Shown one piece after another: positions 20,897 through 29,589 of a stretch of DNA of 64,000 nt (position 1 is its first letter; the number at the start of each line of letters is the position of its first letter). The notes beneath the pieces were generated by a model that worked only from the letters and a program-made list of their open reading frames with translations, made no database searches and was not told the DNA's origin. A program made the position numbers and the translations under genes. This DNA comes from Bradyrhizobium monzae (GTDB taxonomy: Bacteria > Pseudomonadota > Alphaproteobacteria > Rhizobiales > Xanthobacteraceae): contig NZ_JAIRDQ010000008.1 of the NCBI RefSeq assembly GCF_021458635.1, forward strand, positions 248,001 through 312,000, in the 5' to 3' direction.

Positions 20897-21919
20897 ATGG
20901 CCGCCCCCAAGAAAGCCGCCGCAAGCAGCCCACAAGACAAGACCAACGGCGGTTCGCCCCCGGAATTCACCAGGGAGCAGGAGCTGAAGGCGCTCCGCGA
21001 CATGCTCCTGATCCGGCGATTCGAGGAAAAGGCCGGCCAGCTCTACGGCATGGGCGCCATCGGCGGCTTTTGCCATCTCTATATCGGCCAGGAAGCCGTC
21101 GTGGTCGGCATGCAGATGGCCCTGAAGCAGGGCGACCAGGTCATCACCGGCTATCGCGACCACGGTCACATGCTCGCGACCGGCATGGAAGCCAACGGCG
21201 TGATGGCCGAGCTCACGGGCCGCCGCGGCGGCTATTCCAAGGGCAAGGGCGGCTCCATGCACATGTTCAGCAAGGAGAAGCACTTTTACGGCGGCCACGG
21301 CATCGTCGCGGCGCAGGTCTCGCTCGGCACAGGTCTGGCTTTTGCCAACAACTATCGCGGCAATGACAATGTCAGCGTCGCCTATTTCGGCGACGGCGCG
21401 GCCAACCAGGGCCAGGTCTACGAGAGCTTCAACATGGCGGAGCTCTGGAAGCTGCCGGTGATCTACGTCATCGAGAACAATCGCTACGCCATGGGTACCT
21501 CCGTGTCGCGCGCCTCGGCGCAGCAGGATTTCTCCAAGCGCGGCGCTTCTTTCAACATTCCCGGCCAGCAGGTCGACGGCATGGACGTCCGCGCGGTGAA
21601 GGCCGCCGGCGACGAGGCGGTGGCCTGGTGCCGCGCCGGCAAGGGGCCGATGATCCTGGAAATGCAGACCTACCGCTACCGCGGCCACTCCATGTCGGAT
21701 CCCGCAAAGTACCGAACGCGCGAGGAGGTCGAGAAGGTCCGCCACGATCAGGATCCGATCGAGCAGGTACGCAACCGCCTGCTGGCCGCCAAGGTCAGCG
21801 AGCAGGATTTGAAGGCGATCGACGCCGAGGTGCGCGATATCGTCAACGCGTCCGCCGACTTCGCCCAGCATGATCCCGAGCCGGATGCCGCCGAGCTCTG
21901 GACCGACATTTATCGCTGA
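20897..21919 (+). CDS. pdhA: pyruvate dehydrogenase E1 component, alpha subunit
   Basis: 340 residues. It is the TPP-binding subunit of the decarboxylase of the pyruvate dehydrogenase complex. The thiamine diphosphate motif is FGDGAANQGQVYESFNMAE, ending at IENNRYAMGT. The phosphorylation-loop-like YRYRGHSMSDP is also present. The N-terminus is rich in Ala/Lys. It is the first gene of the pdh cluster, 28 bases before pdhB, and its promoter should lie in the 169-base gap upstream. Confidence 0.97.
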   Translation: MAAPKKAAASSPQDKTNGGSPPEFTREQELKALRDMLLIRRFEEKAGQLYGMGAIGGFCHLYIGQEAVVVGMQMALKQGDQVITGYRDHGHMLATGMEANGVMAELTGRRGGYSKGKGGSMHMFSKEKHFYGGHGIVAAQVSLGTGLAFANNYRGNDNVSVAYFGDGAANQGQVYESFNMAELWKLPVIYVIENNRYAMGTSVSRASAQQDFSKRGASFNIPGQQVDGMDVRAVKAAGDEAVAWCRAGKGPMILEMQTYRYRGHSMSDPAKYRTREEVEKVRHDQDPIEQVRNRLLAAKVSEQDLKAIDAEVRDIVNASADFAQHDPEPDAAELWTDIYR

Positions 21920-21947
21920 ACGCGCGCAAGCTTTCTTTGGAGTCGAT

Positions 21948-23333
21948 ATGCCAATTCAAGTGCTGATGCCCGCGTTGTCGCCCACGATGGAAAAGGGCAA
22001 CCTCGCCAAATGGCTGAAAAAAGAGGGCGAGACGATCAAGTCCGGCGACGTGATCGCCGAGATCGAGACCGACAAGGCCACCATGGAGGTCGAAGCGACC
22101 GATGAGGGTACGCTCGGCAAGATCCTGATCCCCGAGGGCACTGCCGACGTTGCCGTGAACACGCCGATCGCGACCATTCTTGCCGATGGCGAGACTGCGG
22201 CCGATCTCGCCAAGGCGCCCGCGCCGGCCAAGCAGGAGAAGGCCGCGGAGTCCGCTCCGCCCGCCGCAAAGGCCGAGGCACCCGTACCCAAGGCTGCGCC
22301 GGCGCCGCAGGCTGTCGCCGAGCCAGATCCGGAAGTGCCCGCCGGCACCGAGATGATCACCCAGACCATCCGCGAAGCGCTGCGCGACGCCATGGCCGAA
22401 GAGATGCGCCGCGACGCCGACGTCTTCGTGATGGGTGAAGAGGTCGCCGAATATCAGGGTGCCTACAAGGTCACGCAGGGACTGCTCCAGGAGTTCGGCG
22501 CCAAGCGCGTGATCGACACGCCGATCACCGAGCACGGCTTTGCCGGCGTCGGCGTCGGCGCCGCGATGGCCGGGTTGAAGCCGATCGTCGAGTTCATGAC
22601 CTTCAATTTCGCCATGCAGGCGATGGACCAGATCATCAACTCCGCGGCCAAGACGCTCTATATGTCCGGCGGCCAGATGGGTTGCTCGATTGTGTTCCGC
22701 GGGCCCAATGGCGCGGCTGCGCGCGTTGCCGCCCAGCACAGCCAGGATTACTCCGCCTGGTATTCAAGCGTCCCGGGCCTCAAGGTCGTCGCGCCGTTCT
22801 CGGCCGCCGACTACAAGGGCCTGCTCAAGGCTGCGATCCGCGATCCCAATCCGGTGATCTTCCTCGAGAACGAGGTGCTCTACGGCCATACTGGTGAGGT
22901 GCCGAAGCTCGACGACTTCGTGATTCCGATCGGCAAGGCGCGCATCGTGCGCGCCGGCAGCCATGTCAGCATCATCTCCTGGTCGAACGGCATGACCTAT
23001 GCGCTGAAGGCTGCCGACGAGCTTGCAAAGGACGGCATCGAGGCCGAAGTGATCGATCTGCGCACGCTGCGGCCGATGGACACCGAGACCATCATCAACT
23101 CGGTCAAGAAGACCGGCCGTGCCGTCACGGTGGAAGAGGGCTGGGCCCAGAGCGGCGTCGGCGCCGAAATCGCCGCGCGCATCATGGAAAACGCGTTCGA
23201 CTATCTGGATGCGCCGGTTGCGCGCGTCTCCGGCAAGGACGTGCCGATGCCCTATGCCGCGAACCTAGAGAAGCTCGCGCTGCCGACGGTGGCCGAAGTG
23301 GTCGAGGCGGCCAAAGCCGTCTGCTACAGGTAG
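21948..23333 (+). CDS. pdhB: pyruvate dehydrogenase E1 component, beta subunit, with N-terminal lipoyl domain
   Basis: 461 residues. Residues 1-80 are a complete lipoyl domain with the lipoyl-lysine Lys43 in IETDKATMEVEA. An Ala/Pro-rich linker (about 85-140) leads to the E1-beta transketolase-like domain (about 145-461: REALRDAMAEEMRRD, GEEVAEYQGAYKVTQGL, HGFAGVGVGAAMAGL, LRPMDTETI). The extra lipoyl domain on E1-beta is a known alphaproteobacterial trait. The ATG is preceded by a GGAG site. The lipoyl region is almost identical to that of pdhC, so the two may recombine or exchange by gene conversion. Confidence 0.97.
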   Translation: MPIQVLMPALSPTMEKGNLAKWLKKEGETIKSGDVIAEIETDKATMEVEATDEGTLGKILIPEGTADVAVNTPIATILADGETAADLAKAPAPAKQEKAAESAPPAAKAEAPVPKAAPAPQAVAEPDPEVPAGTEMITQTIREALRDAMAEEMRRDADVFVMGEEVAEYQGAYKVTQGLLQEFGAKRVIDTPITEHGFAGVGVGAAMAGLKPIVEFMTFNFAMQAMDQIINSAAKTLYMSGGQMGCSIVFRGPNGAAARVAAQHSQDYSAWYSSVPGLKVVAPFSAADYKGLLKAAIRDPNPVIFLENEVLYGHTGEVPKLDDFVIPIGKARIVRAGSHVSIISWSNGMTYALKAADELAKDGIEAEVIDLRTLRPMDTETIINSVKKTGRAVTVEEGWAQSGVGAEIAARIMENAFDYLDAPVARVSGKDVPMPYAANLEKLALPTVAEVVEAAKAVCYR

Positions 23334-23336
23334 ACC

Positions 23337-23639
23337 ATGGCGGGCCCGAAGGAGCAGCCATTGCCACCCGACGTCCTCGCCCGCGACGACGCGGTCGAGA
23401 TCCTGCGCGTGTTCGTGCTGGACGGCGGGCTGTCGATGGCGTTCCAGCGCGCCTTCGAAGAGCCCGACATGTGGGGCCTGCTGCTGGTCGATCTCGCCCG
23501 TCACGCCGCGCGCGCCTATTCGCGCGAGAGCGAGTATACCGAGGAGGACGCCTTGAACCGGATCCTGGAGATGTTCCAGGCCGAGATCGAGCGTCCCACC
23601 GACACCGGCACCACGACGCCGCGCGGGAAGGGACACTGA
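23337..23639 (+). CDS. DUF5076-type small protein
   Basis: 100 residues. It starts 3 bases after the pdhB stop and ends 2 bases before the deaminase start, so it is inside the pdh operon. It is acidic and mostly helical: LPPDVLARDDAVEILRVFVLDG, then MWGLLLVDLARHAARAYS and YTEEDALNRILEMFQAE. I recognise it as the DUF5076 family, found next to metabolic genes in Bradyrhizobium relatives. The function is unknown. The coupling suggests some link to the complex, or simply an inherited position. Confidence 0.8.
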   Translation: MAGPKEQPLPPDVLARDDAVEILRVFVLDGGLSMAFQRAFEEPDMWGLLLVDLARHAARAYSRESEYTEEDALNRILEMFQAEIERPTDTGTTTPRGKGH

Positions 23640-23641
23640 CC

Positions 23642-24094
23642 GTGGCAGTCGAAGCCTACCATTTCGATTTCATGCTGGAGGCGATCCGCGAGGCGCAGGA
23701 CTCGATCGCGCAAGGCGGCCTGCCGATCGGTGCCGTGCTGACGCGCGACAACAAGATCATCGCGCGAGGTCACAACAACCGCGTGCAGGAGAACAACGTC
23801 ATCCTGCACGGCGAGATGAGCTGCCTGCGCGAAGCCGGCGCGATCTCGTTCCACGACACAGTCATGTACACCACGCTGTCGCCATGCTCGATGTGTGCCG
23901 GCGCGCTCGCTTTGTTCAAGGTCAAACTGGTGGTGATCGGCGAATCCGTCACCTTCGAGGGCTCCAAGGATATTCTCGACAAGTTCGGGATCCCCTGGCT
24001 CGACCTTGCCGACGACCGCTCCATCACCATGATGAAGAATTGGCGCTCCATCCCCGCCAATGAACGTCTGTGGCAAGGCGACATCGGTAACTAA
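23642..24094 (+). CDS. nucleoside/cytosine deaminase of the yeast Fcy1 type
   Basis: 150 residues from a GTG start, one base after the preceding stop is complete. Zinc ligands of the cytidine-deaminase fold are His56-x-Glu58 (LHGEMSCL) and Cys82-x-x-Cys85 (PCSMCAGAL). GGLPIGAVL, ARGHNNRVQ, VMYTTLSPCSMCAGA, VIGESVTFEG, DDRSITMMKNW and the C-terminal WQGDIG resemble Saccharomyces cytosine deaminase Fcy1 more than the TadA or CDA types. This comparison is from memory. It predicts deamination of cytosine or a related pyrimidine or purine. A location inside the pdh operon is unexpected for that role. Confidence 0.85.
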   Translation: MAVEAYHFDFMLEAIREAQDSIAQGGLPIGAVLTRDNKIIARGHNNRVQENNVILHGEMSCLREAGAISFHDTVMYTTLSPCSMCAGALALFKVKLVVIGESVTFEGSKDILDKFGIPWLDLADDRSITMMKNWRSIPANERLWQGDIGN

Positions 24095-24156
24095 ACCTGG
24101 TCTGTTCGTCCTCGCTCCCGGGGACGAATCTTTGAGAAGTTCTTCGTGAGGTCAGC

Positions 24157-25491
24157 ATGCCCATCAACATCCTGATGCCCGCTCTTTCGCCGACGATGGA
24201 GAAGGGCAACCTCGCCAAGTGGCTGAAGAAGGAAGGCGACAAGGTCAAATCCGGCGATGTCATCGCCGAGATCGAGACCGACAAGGCCACCATGGAGGTC
24301 GAGGCCATCGACGAGGGCACGATCGCCAGGATCCTCGTGCCCGAGGGCACGCAGGACGTGCCGGTCAATGACGTGATCGCGGTGCTCGCCGGCGAAGGCG
24401 AGGACGTGAAGGCCGCAGGTGCCGCCAAGCCCAGCGCTTCGGGCGCGCCGCCGAAAGCCGCTGCGGCGCCGGCTCCCGCGCCGGCCGCTCCCAAGGCTGC
24501 ACCACCCGCAGCCGCTCCTGCACCGCAGGCCGCTGCGGCCGCTGCGCAGAGCAACGGCCATGGCGGCCGCGTGTTCTCATCGCCGCTGGCGCGCCGCATC
24601 GCCAAGGAAGCCGGCATCGATGTCGGCATGGTCACCGGCACCGGCCCGCATGGCCGCGTGGTCGCGCGGGACGTCGAGCAGGCCAAATCAGGCAAGGGCC
24701 TCAAGGCGCCCGCCGCGCCGTCCGCTGGCGCGCCCTCGATCGCACCGACCATGTCGGACAAGCAGATCCTGTCGCTGTTCGAGCCGGGCTCCTACGAGAT
24801 CGTGCCGCATGACGGCATGCGCCGCACCATCGCGCAGCGCCTGACCGCGTCGATCCAGAACGTCCCGCACTTCTACCTGACCATCGACTGCGACATCGGC
24901 AAGCTGCTCGCCGCGCGCGAGGAGATCAATGCGGCCGCGCCGAAGGACAAGGAGAAGAAGCCGCTCTACAAGATCTCGGTCAACGACTTCGTCATCAAGG
25001 CGATGGCGGTGGCGCTGCAGAAGATCCCGAACTGCAATGTCAGCTGGACCGAAAGCGGCATGGTCAAGCACCACCACTCCGACGTCGGCGTTGCCGTGGC
25101 GATGCCGGGCGGCCTGATCACGCCGATCATCCGCAAGGCCGAGACCAAGACGCTCTCCACCATCTCCAACGAGATGAAGGATTTTGCCGCGCGCGCCCGC
25201 TCGCGCAAGCTGAAGCCCGAGGAATACCAGGGCGGCACCACGGCCGTCTCCAATCTCGGCATGTACGGCATCAGCCATTTCACGGCGGTGATCAATCCGC
25301 CGCATGCGACGATTCTGGCGGTCGGCACCAGCGAGGAGCGGCCCGTCGTGCGCGCCGGCAAGATCGAGATCGCGCATATGATGAGCGTGACGCTGTCCTG
25401 CGATCACCGCGCCATCGACGGCGCGCTCGGTGCGGAGCTGATCGGCGCCTTCAAGCAGCTGATCGAAAACCCCGTCATGATGATGGTCTGA
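24157..25491 (+). CDS. pdhC: pyruvate dehydrogenase E2, dihydrolipoamide acetyltransferase
   Basis: 444 residues. The order is lipoyl domain (1-78, Lys43 in ETDKATMEVEA), an Ala/Pro linker (about 85-138), the peripheral subunit-binding domain (about 145-180, SSPLARRIAKEAGIDVG and GPHGRVVARDVE) and the acetyltransferase core (about 210-444) with the catalytic HRAIDGALGA. Transfer of the acetyl group to CoA occurs in the core, which forms the scaffold of the complex. It is separated from the deaminase gene by 62 bases and from lpdA by a palindromic repeat. Confidence 0.97.
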   Translation: MPINILMPALSPTMEKGNLAKWLKKEGDKVKSGDVIAEIETDKATMEVEAIDEGTIARILVPEGTQDVPVNDVIAVLAGEGEDVKAAGAAKPSASGAPPKAAAAPAPAPAAPKAAPPAAAPAPQAAAAAAQSNGHGGRVFSSPLARRIAKEAGIDVGMVTGTGPHGRVVARDVEQAKSGKGLKAPAAPSAGAPSIAPTMSDKQILSLFEPGSYEIVPHDGMRRTIAQRLTASIQNVPHFYLTIDCDIGKLLAAREEINAAAPKDKEKKPLYKISVNDFVIKAMAVALQKIPNCNVSWTESGMVKHHHSDVGVAVAMPGGLITPIIRKAETKTLSTISNEMKDFAARARSRKLKPEEYQGGTTAVSNLGMYGISHFTAVINPPHATILAVGTSEERPVVRAGKIEIAHMMSVTLSCDHRAIDGALGAELIGAFKQLIENPVMMMV

Positions 25492-25509
25492 GCCGCAGAC
25501 GGTGAATAC

Positions 25510-25597
25510 GTAGGGTTGGCAAAGGCGCAAACCGCGCCGTGCCCACCTTTTCTTAGCGTTGGAAGGCGGTGGGCACGCTTCGCTTTGCCCACCCTAA
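25510..25597. repeat. interspersed palindromic repeat, family B copy 1
   Basis: The arms TAGGGTTGGCAAAGGCG and CGCTTTGCCCACCCTA, with inner CCGTGCCCACC/GGTGGGCACG, form a large palindrome between pdhC and lpdA. A shorter relative lies at 49079-49115. It may form a strong hairpin in the pdh transcript. Confidence 0.85.
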
Positions 25598-25622
25598 GAA
25601 GTTCAGTTGAATGGGAGCCGCA

Positions 25623-27044
25623 ATGGCCGACACATCCTTCGACGTCATCATCATCGGCTCCGGTCCCGGCGGCTATGTCACGGCGATCCGGGCCGCTCAG
25701 CTCGGCTTCAAGGTCGCGATCGTCGAGAAATCCTATCTCGGCGGCATCTGCCTGAACTGGGGCTGCATCCCGACCAAGGCGCTGCTGCGCTCGGCCGAAA
25801 TTTACCACTACATGCAGCACGCCAAGGATTACGGCCTGTCGGCGGACAACGTCTCGTTCGATCCGAAGGCCGTGGTGCAGCGCTCGCGCGGGGTCTCGAA
25901 GCGGCTCAACGACGGCGTCGGCTTCCTGATGAAGAAGAACAAGGTGAGCGTGATCTGGGGCGCGGCCTCGATCGACGCGCCCGGCAAGGTCACCGTGAAG
26001 AAGTCCGACGTCGAAGGTCCCAAGGGGACGCTTGGCGAGGGGAGCTATCAAGCAAAACACATCATTGTCGCGACCGGCGCGCGGCCGCGCGTGCTGCCCG
26101 GGCTCGAGCCCGACAAGAAGCTGATCTGGACCTATTTCGAGGCGATGGTGCCGGAGAAGATGCCGAAGTCGCTGCTGGTGGTCGGCTCCGGCGCGATCGG
26201 CATCGAGTTCGCCTCGTTCTTCCACACCATGGGCTCCGACGTTACCGTCGTCGAGGTGCTGCCGCAGATCCTCCCTGTCGAAGACGCCGAGATCGCGGGC
26301 CTCGCCCGCAAGCGCCTCGAGAAGCAGGGCATCAAGATCATGTCCTCGACCAAGGTCACGAAGCTGGAAAAGAAGGCCGACAGCGTCGTCGCCACCATCG
26401 ACGACGGCAAGGGCAAGCCCGTCACCACCGAGTACGAGCGGGTGATCTCGGCCGTCGGCGTCGTCGGCAACATCGAGAATCTCGGCCTCGAGAAGCTCGG
26501 CGTCAAAACCGACCGCGGCTGCATCGTGATCGACGGCTACGGCAAGACCAACATTCCCGGCATCTACGCCATCGGCGACGTCGCCGGCCCCCCGATGCTC
26601 GCGCACAAGGCCGAGCACGAGGGCGTGATCTGCGTCGAGGCGATCAAGGGCCTGCATCCGCATCCCATGGACAAGAACCTGATCCCGGGCTGCACCTATT
26701 GCCACCCGCAAGTGGCCTCCGTCGGCCTCACCGAAGCCAAGGCCAAGGAGAACGGCCGCGAGATCCGCGTCGGCCGCTTCCCCTTCGTCGGCAACGGCAA
26801 GGCGATCGCGCTCGGCGAGGACCAGGGCCTGGTCAAGGTGATCTTCGACAAGAAGACCGGCCAGCTGCTCGGCGCCCACATGGTTGGCGCTGAAGTGACC
26901 GAGCTGATCCAGGGCTACGTCGTCGCCATGAATCTGGAGACCACGGAAGAAGAGCTGATGCACACGGTGTTCCCGCATCCGACCCTGTCGGAGATGATGA
27001 AGGAAGCCGTGCTGGATGCGTATGGACGGGTGTTGAATATCTGA
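25623..27044 (+). CDS. lpdA: dihydrolipoyl dehydrogenase (E3)
   Basis: 473 residues from the ATG preceded by GGGAG. An alternative ATG lies four codons earlier. FAD binding is shown by IIGSGPGGY (11-18). The redox disulfide is Cys43/Cys48 in GGICLNWGCIPTKA. NAD binding is VVGSGAIGIEFASF, and the C-terminal interface carries the catalytic base in FPHPTLSEMMKEA. It reoxidises the lipoyl groups of pdhB and pdhC. It follows pdhC after a repeat element, so its expression may be partly separate. Another repeat follows the gene. Confidence 0.97.
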   Translation: MADTSFDVIIIGSGPGGYVTAIRAAQLGFKVAIVEKSYLGGICLNWGCIPTKALLRSAEIYHYMQHAKDYGLSADNVSFDPKAVVQRSRGVSKRLNDGVGFLMKKNKVSVIWGAASIDAPGKVTVKKSDVEGPKGTLGEGSYQAKHIIVATGARPRVLPGLEPDKKLIWTYFEAMVPEKMPKSLLVVGSGAIGIEFASFFHTMGSDVTVVEVLPQILPVEDAEIAGLARKRLEKQGIKIMSSTKVTKLEKKADSVVATIDDGKGKPVTTEYERVISAVGVVGNIENLGLEKLGVKTDRGCIVIDGYGKTNIPGIYAIGDVAGPPMLAHKAEHEGVICVEAIKGLHPHPMDKNLIPGCTYCHPQVASVGLTEAKAKENGREIRVGRFPFVGNGKAIALGEDQGLVKVIFDKKTGQLLGAHMVGAEVTELIQGYVVAMNLETTEEELMHTVFPHPTLSEMMKEAVLDAYGRVLNI

Positions 27045-27051
27045 CAGCCGT

Positions 27052-27133
27052 CGTCATTGCGAGCGAAGCGAAGCAATCCAGACTGCCTCTGCGGAAAGAT
27101 TCTGGATTGCTTCGCTGCGCTCGCAATGACGAG
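27052..27133. repeat. interspersed palindromic repeat, family C
   Basis: TCGTCATTGCGAGCGAAGCG and its near-complement CGCTGCGCTCGCAATGACGA enclose AAGCAATCCAGA and TCTGGATTGCTT. The whole element of 82 bases can fold into one long hairpin between lpdA and the threonine synthase gene. Confidence 0.88.
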
Positions 27134-27172
27134 CAGAGAGAGCCGATTGCAAAATAAGAAGGAAATCACCCC

Positions 27173-28414
27173 ATGCACGACAACGACAACTTGACCATCG
27201 AACGCCCGACTTTCGTCACCCATCTCGAATGCGCGATGGAAGGCGACCACTACGCGGCGGACCAGGTCCACAATCTCTCCAAGGCCGGCAAGCCACTGCT
27301 GGTGCGCTACGACCTTGCCGGCGTGAAGAAGGCGCTGACCAAGGATGCGCTCGCACAGCGCCCCGCCGACATGTGGCGCTATCGCGAGCTGCTGCCGGTG
27401 CGCAAATGCAAGGACATCGTCTCGCTCGGCGAAGTCACGACGCCCCTGATCCGGCTGCCCAAGCTCGGCAAGAAGCTCGGCGGCGGCGAGATCATCGTGA
27501 AGGACGAGGGACGGTTGCCGACCGGCTCGTTCAAGGCGCGCGGCCTCGTGATGGCGGTGTCGATGGGCAAGGCGCTCGGCATCAAGCACATGGCGATGCC
27601 GACCAACGGCAATGCCGGCGCGGCGCTCGCTGCGTATGCGACCTCATGCGGGATCAAGACCACGATCTTCTGCCCGGCCGATACGCCCGAAGTGAACGTC
27701 AGCGAGATCGAGCTGCAGGGCGCGACCGTCTACCGCGTCAACGGCTATATCGACGATTGCGGCAAGATCGTCGGTGAAGGCAAGGCCAAGGTCGGCTGGT
27801 TCGACACTTCGACCTTGAAGGAGCCGTACCGCATCGAGGGCAAGAAGACGATGGGCCTCGAGCTTGCCGAGCAACTCAACTGGGGCGTGCCCGATGTGAT
27901 CTTCTATCCGACCGGCGGCGGCACCGGCCTGATCGGCATGTGGAAGGCGTTCGACGAGCTGGAGAAGATTGGCTTCATCGGCTCAAAACGTCCGCGCATG
28001 GTCGCGGTGCAGGCCTCAGGTTGCGCGCCGATGGTGCGCGCCTATGACGCCGGCACCGAGCACGCCACGCGCTGGGAGGACGCCCACACCATCGCATCCG
28101 GCATCCGCGTGCCACAGGCGATCGGCGACTTCCTGATTTTGCGCGCGGTGCGCGAAAGCAAGGGATTCGCGATCGCGGTCGACGACGACAAGATCTCGGC
28201 GGCGCTCAACGAAGTGGCGCGCGAGGAGGGGCTGTTGCTGTGCCCCGAGGGCGCTGCGACCTACGCCGCCTACAAGGACAGCCTGGCTGACGGCCGCGTC
28301 TCGAAGGGTGACCGCGTGATGCTGTTCAACTGCGCCACCGGCCTGAAATACCCGCTGCCGCCGGTCACCCGCACGCTCGATCGTCACAAGCCGATCGACT
28401 ACGCGCAGTTCTAA
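27173..28414 (+). CDS. thrC: threonine synthase
   Basis: 413 residues. A PLP-dependent fold-type II enzyme converting O-phosphohomoserine to threonine. The PLP lysine is Lys121 in PTGSFKARG. The phosphate cup is TGGGTG (in IFYPTGGGTGLIG), and MPTNGNAGAAL is the substrate loop. The N-terminal block FVTHLECAMEGDHYAADQVH resembles the Cys-containing segment of threonine synthases of the plant/archaeal type. Related beta-elimination lyases (diaminopropionate ammonia-lyase, threonine dehydratase) are less likely. A palindromic repeat follows immediately after the stop. Confidence 0.85.
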   Translation: MHDNDNLTIERPTFVTHLECAMEGDHYAADQVHNLSKAGKPLLVRYDLAGVKKALTKDALAQRPADMWRYRELLPVRKCKDIVSLGEVTTPLIRLPKLGKKLGGGEIIVKDEGRLPTGSFKARGLVMAVSMGKALGIKHMAMPTNGNAGAALAAYATSCGIKTTIFCPADTPEVNVSEIELQGATVYRVNGYIDDCGKIVGEGKAKVGWFDTSTLKEPYRIEGKKTMGLELAEQLNWGVPDVIFYPTGGGTGLIGMWKAFDELEKIGFIGSKRPRMVAVQASGCAPMVRAYDAGTEHATRWEDAHTIASGIRVPQAIGDFLILRAVRESKGFAIAVDDDKISAALNEVAREEGLLLCPEGAATYAAYKDSLADGRVSKGDRVMLFNCATGLKYPLPPVTRTLDRHKPIDYAQF

Positions 28415-28461
28415 AGCATGATCCGGAAAAGTGTGCCGCGGTTTTCCGACAAGATCATGCT
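28415..28461. repeat. interspersed palindromic repeat, family D
   Basis: AGCATGATCCGGAAAA and TTTTCCG...GATCATGCT pair around a GC-rich loop. This is a repeat type widespread in rhizobial genomes. It begins within the last base of the threonine synthase stop codon region. Confidence 0.9.
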
Positions 28462-28473
28462 TAAACAAAGAAG

Positions 28474-28498
28474 CTAGAGCGCGATCGTCGCGCTCTAG
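28474..28498. terminator. perfect hairpin after the threonine synthase gene
   Basis: CTAGAGCGCGA and TCGCGCTCTAG pair over 11 bp with a 3-base loop. There is no clear T-tract, so it may be part of the adjacent repeat rather than a terminator. Confidence 0.45.
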
Positions 28499-28585
28499 CG
28501 CGTCATTTCGTCTCTTCACGAACGATCTCTCTTCCCGTACGCGGGAAGCGATAAAAACAAAAACGACACCGTCGGGGAGAACACA

Positions 28586-29557
28586 ATGAAAAAGGCCGTC
28601 TGGGCCGGGCTGATCGGCATTCTCGCTCTCGCAGGCAGCGCGCGCGCCGACGATTATCCGTCGCACCCCATCACCATCATTGTTCCCTTTGCGGCCGGCG
28701 GCCCGTCGGATGCGATGGCGCGCGTGCTCGCCGAACGGATGCGGGTCTCGCTCGGCCAGCCCTTCGTGATCGAGAACGTCACCGGAGCGGGTGGCTCGAT
28801 CGGGGTCGGGCGCGCCGTGCACTCGCCGCCGGACGGCTACACCATCTCCTTCGGCCATCTCGGCACCCACGTCGCCAATGGCGCCGTCTACAAGCTCAAT
28901 TACGATCTCGTGGCCGATCTCGAGCCGGTGGTGCTGCTGCCGAGCAACCCGATGATCGTGGTCAGCAAGAACGCGGTGCCCGCGACCTCGCTGAAGGAGC
29001 TGCTGGAATGGCTGAAATCGCGGCCGTCGCCGCCGACCGCCGGCACTGCGGGCGCAGGCTCCGGCAGCCACATCGCCGGCGTCTATTTCGAGAGCGTCTC
29101 CGGCGTCAAGCTGCAATACGTGCCGTATCGCGGCACCGCGCCCGCGCTGAACGATCTGATCGCCGGTCAGATCGACCTCATCGTCGACCAGACCTCCAAC
29201 TCCATCAACCAGGTCCGCGCCGGCACGATCCGCGCCTACGCCATCACCGACGACAAACGTCTTGCTTCGGCGCCCGGCATCCCGACCGCGGACGAAGCGG
29301 GCCTGAAAGGCTTCAACATGACGCTGTGGTCGGGCCTGTGGGTGCCGAAGGGCACACCGAAGGAGATCGTCACCAAGCTCAATGCGGCCGCCGTGGAGGC
29401 GCTGAACGATCCCGGCGTGAAGAAGCAGCTCGAAAGCCAGGGCCTGGAGATGACGCCCAAGGATCAACTCACGCCGGAAGCGCTCGGCGCGCGGCAGAAA
29501 GCCGAGATCGCAAAGTGGTGGCCGATCATCAAGGCGGCGAACATCAAGGTGGATTGA
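28586..29557 (+). CDS. tripartite tricarboxylate transporter (Bug/TctC-type) substrate-binding protein, orphan
   Basis: 323 residues. A signal peptide (about 1-22, ending GSARA) is followed by the Bug fold: YPSHPITIIVPFAAGGPSDAMAR, GAGGSIGVGRA, PSNPMIVVSKN, YVPYRGTAPALNDLIAGQID and GLWVPKGTPKEIVTKLNAA. Bug proteins bind carboxylates and related compounds in the periplasm and deliver them to TctA/TctB. No such membrane genes are in the window, as is common for Bug paralogues, so the partner and ligand are unknown. GGGGAG precedes the start. Confidence 0.93.
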   Translation: MKKAVWAGLIGILALAGSARADDYPSHPITIIVPFAAGGPSDAMARVLAERMRVSLGQPFVIENVTGAGGSIGVGRAVHSPPDGYTISFGHLGTHVANGAVYKLNYDLVADLEPVVLLPSNPMIVVSKNAVPATSLKELLEWLKSRPSPPTAGTAGAGSGSHIAGVYFESVSGVKLQYVPYRGTAPALNDLIAGQIDLIVDQTSNSINQVRAGTIRAYAITDDKRLASAPGIPTADEAGLKGFNMTLWSGLWVPKGTPKEIVTKLNAAAVEALNDPGVKKQLESQGLEMTPKDQLTPEALGARQKAEIAKWWPIIKAANIKVD

Positions 29558-29589
29558 CGGCGCACGCTTCGCGGCACGCCGCCAGGAAA

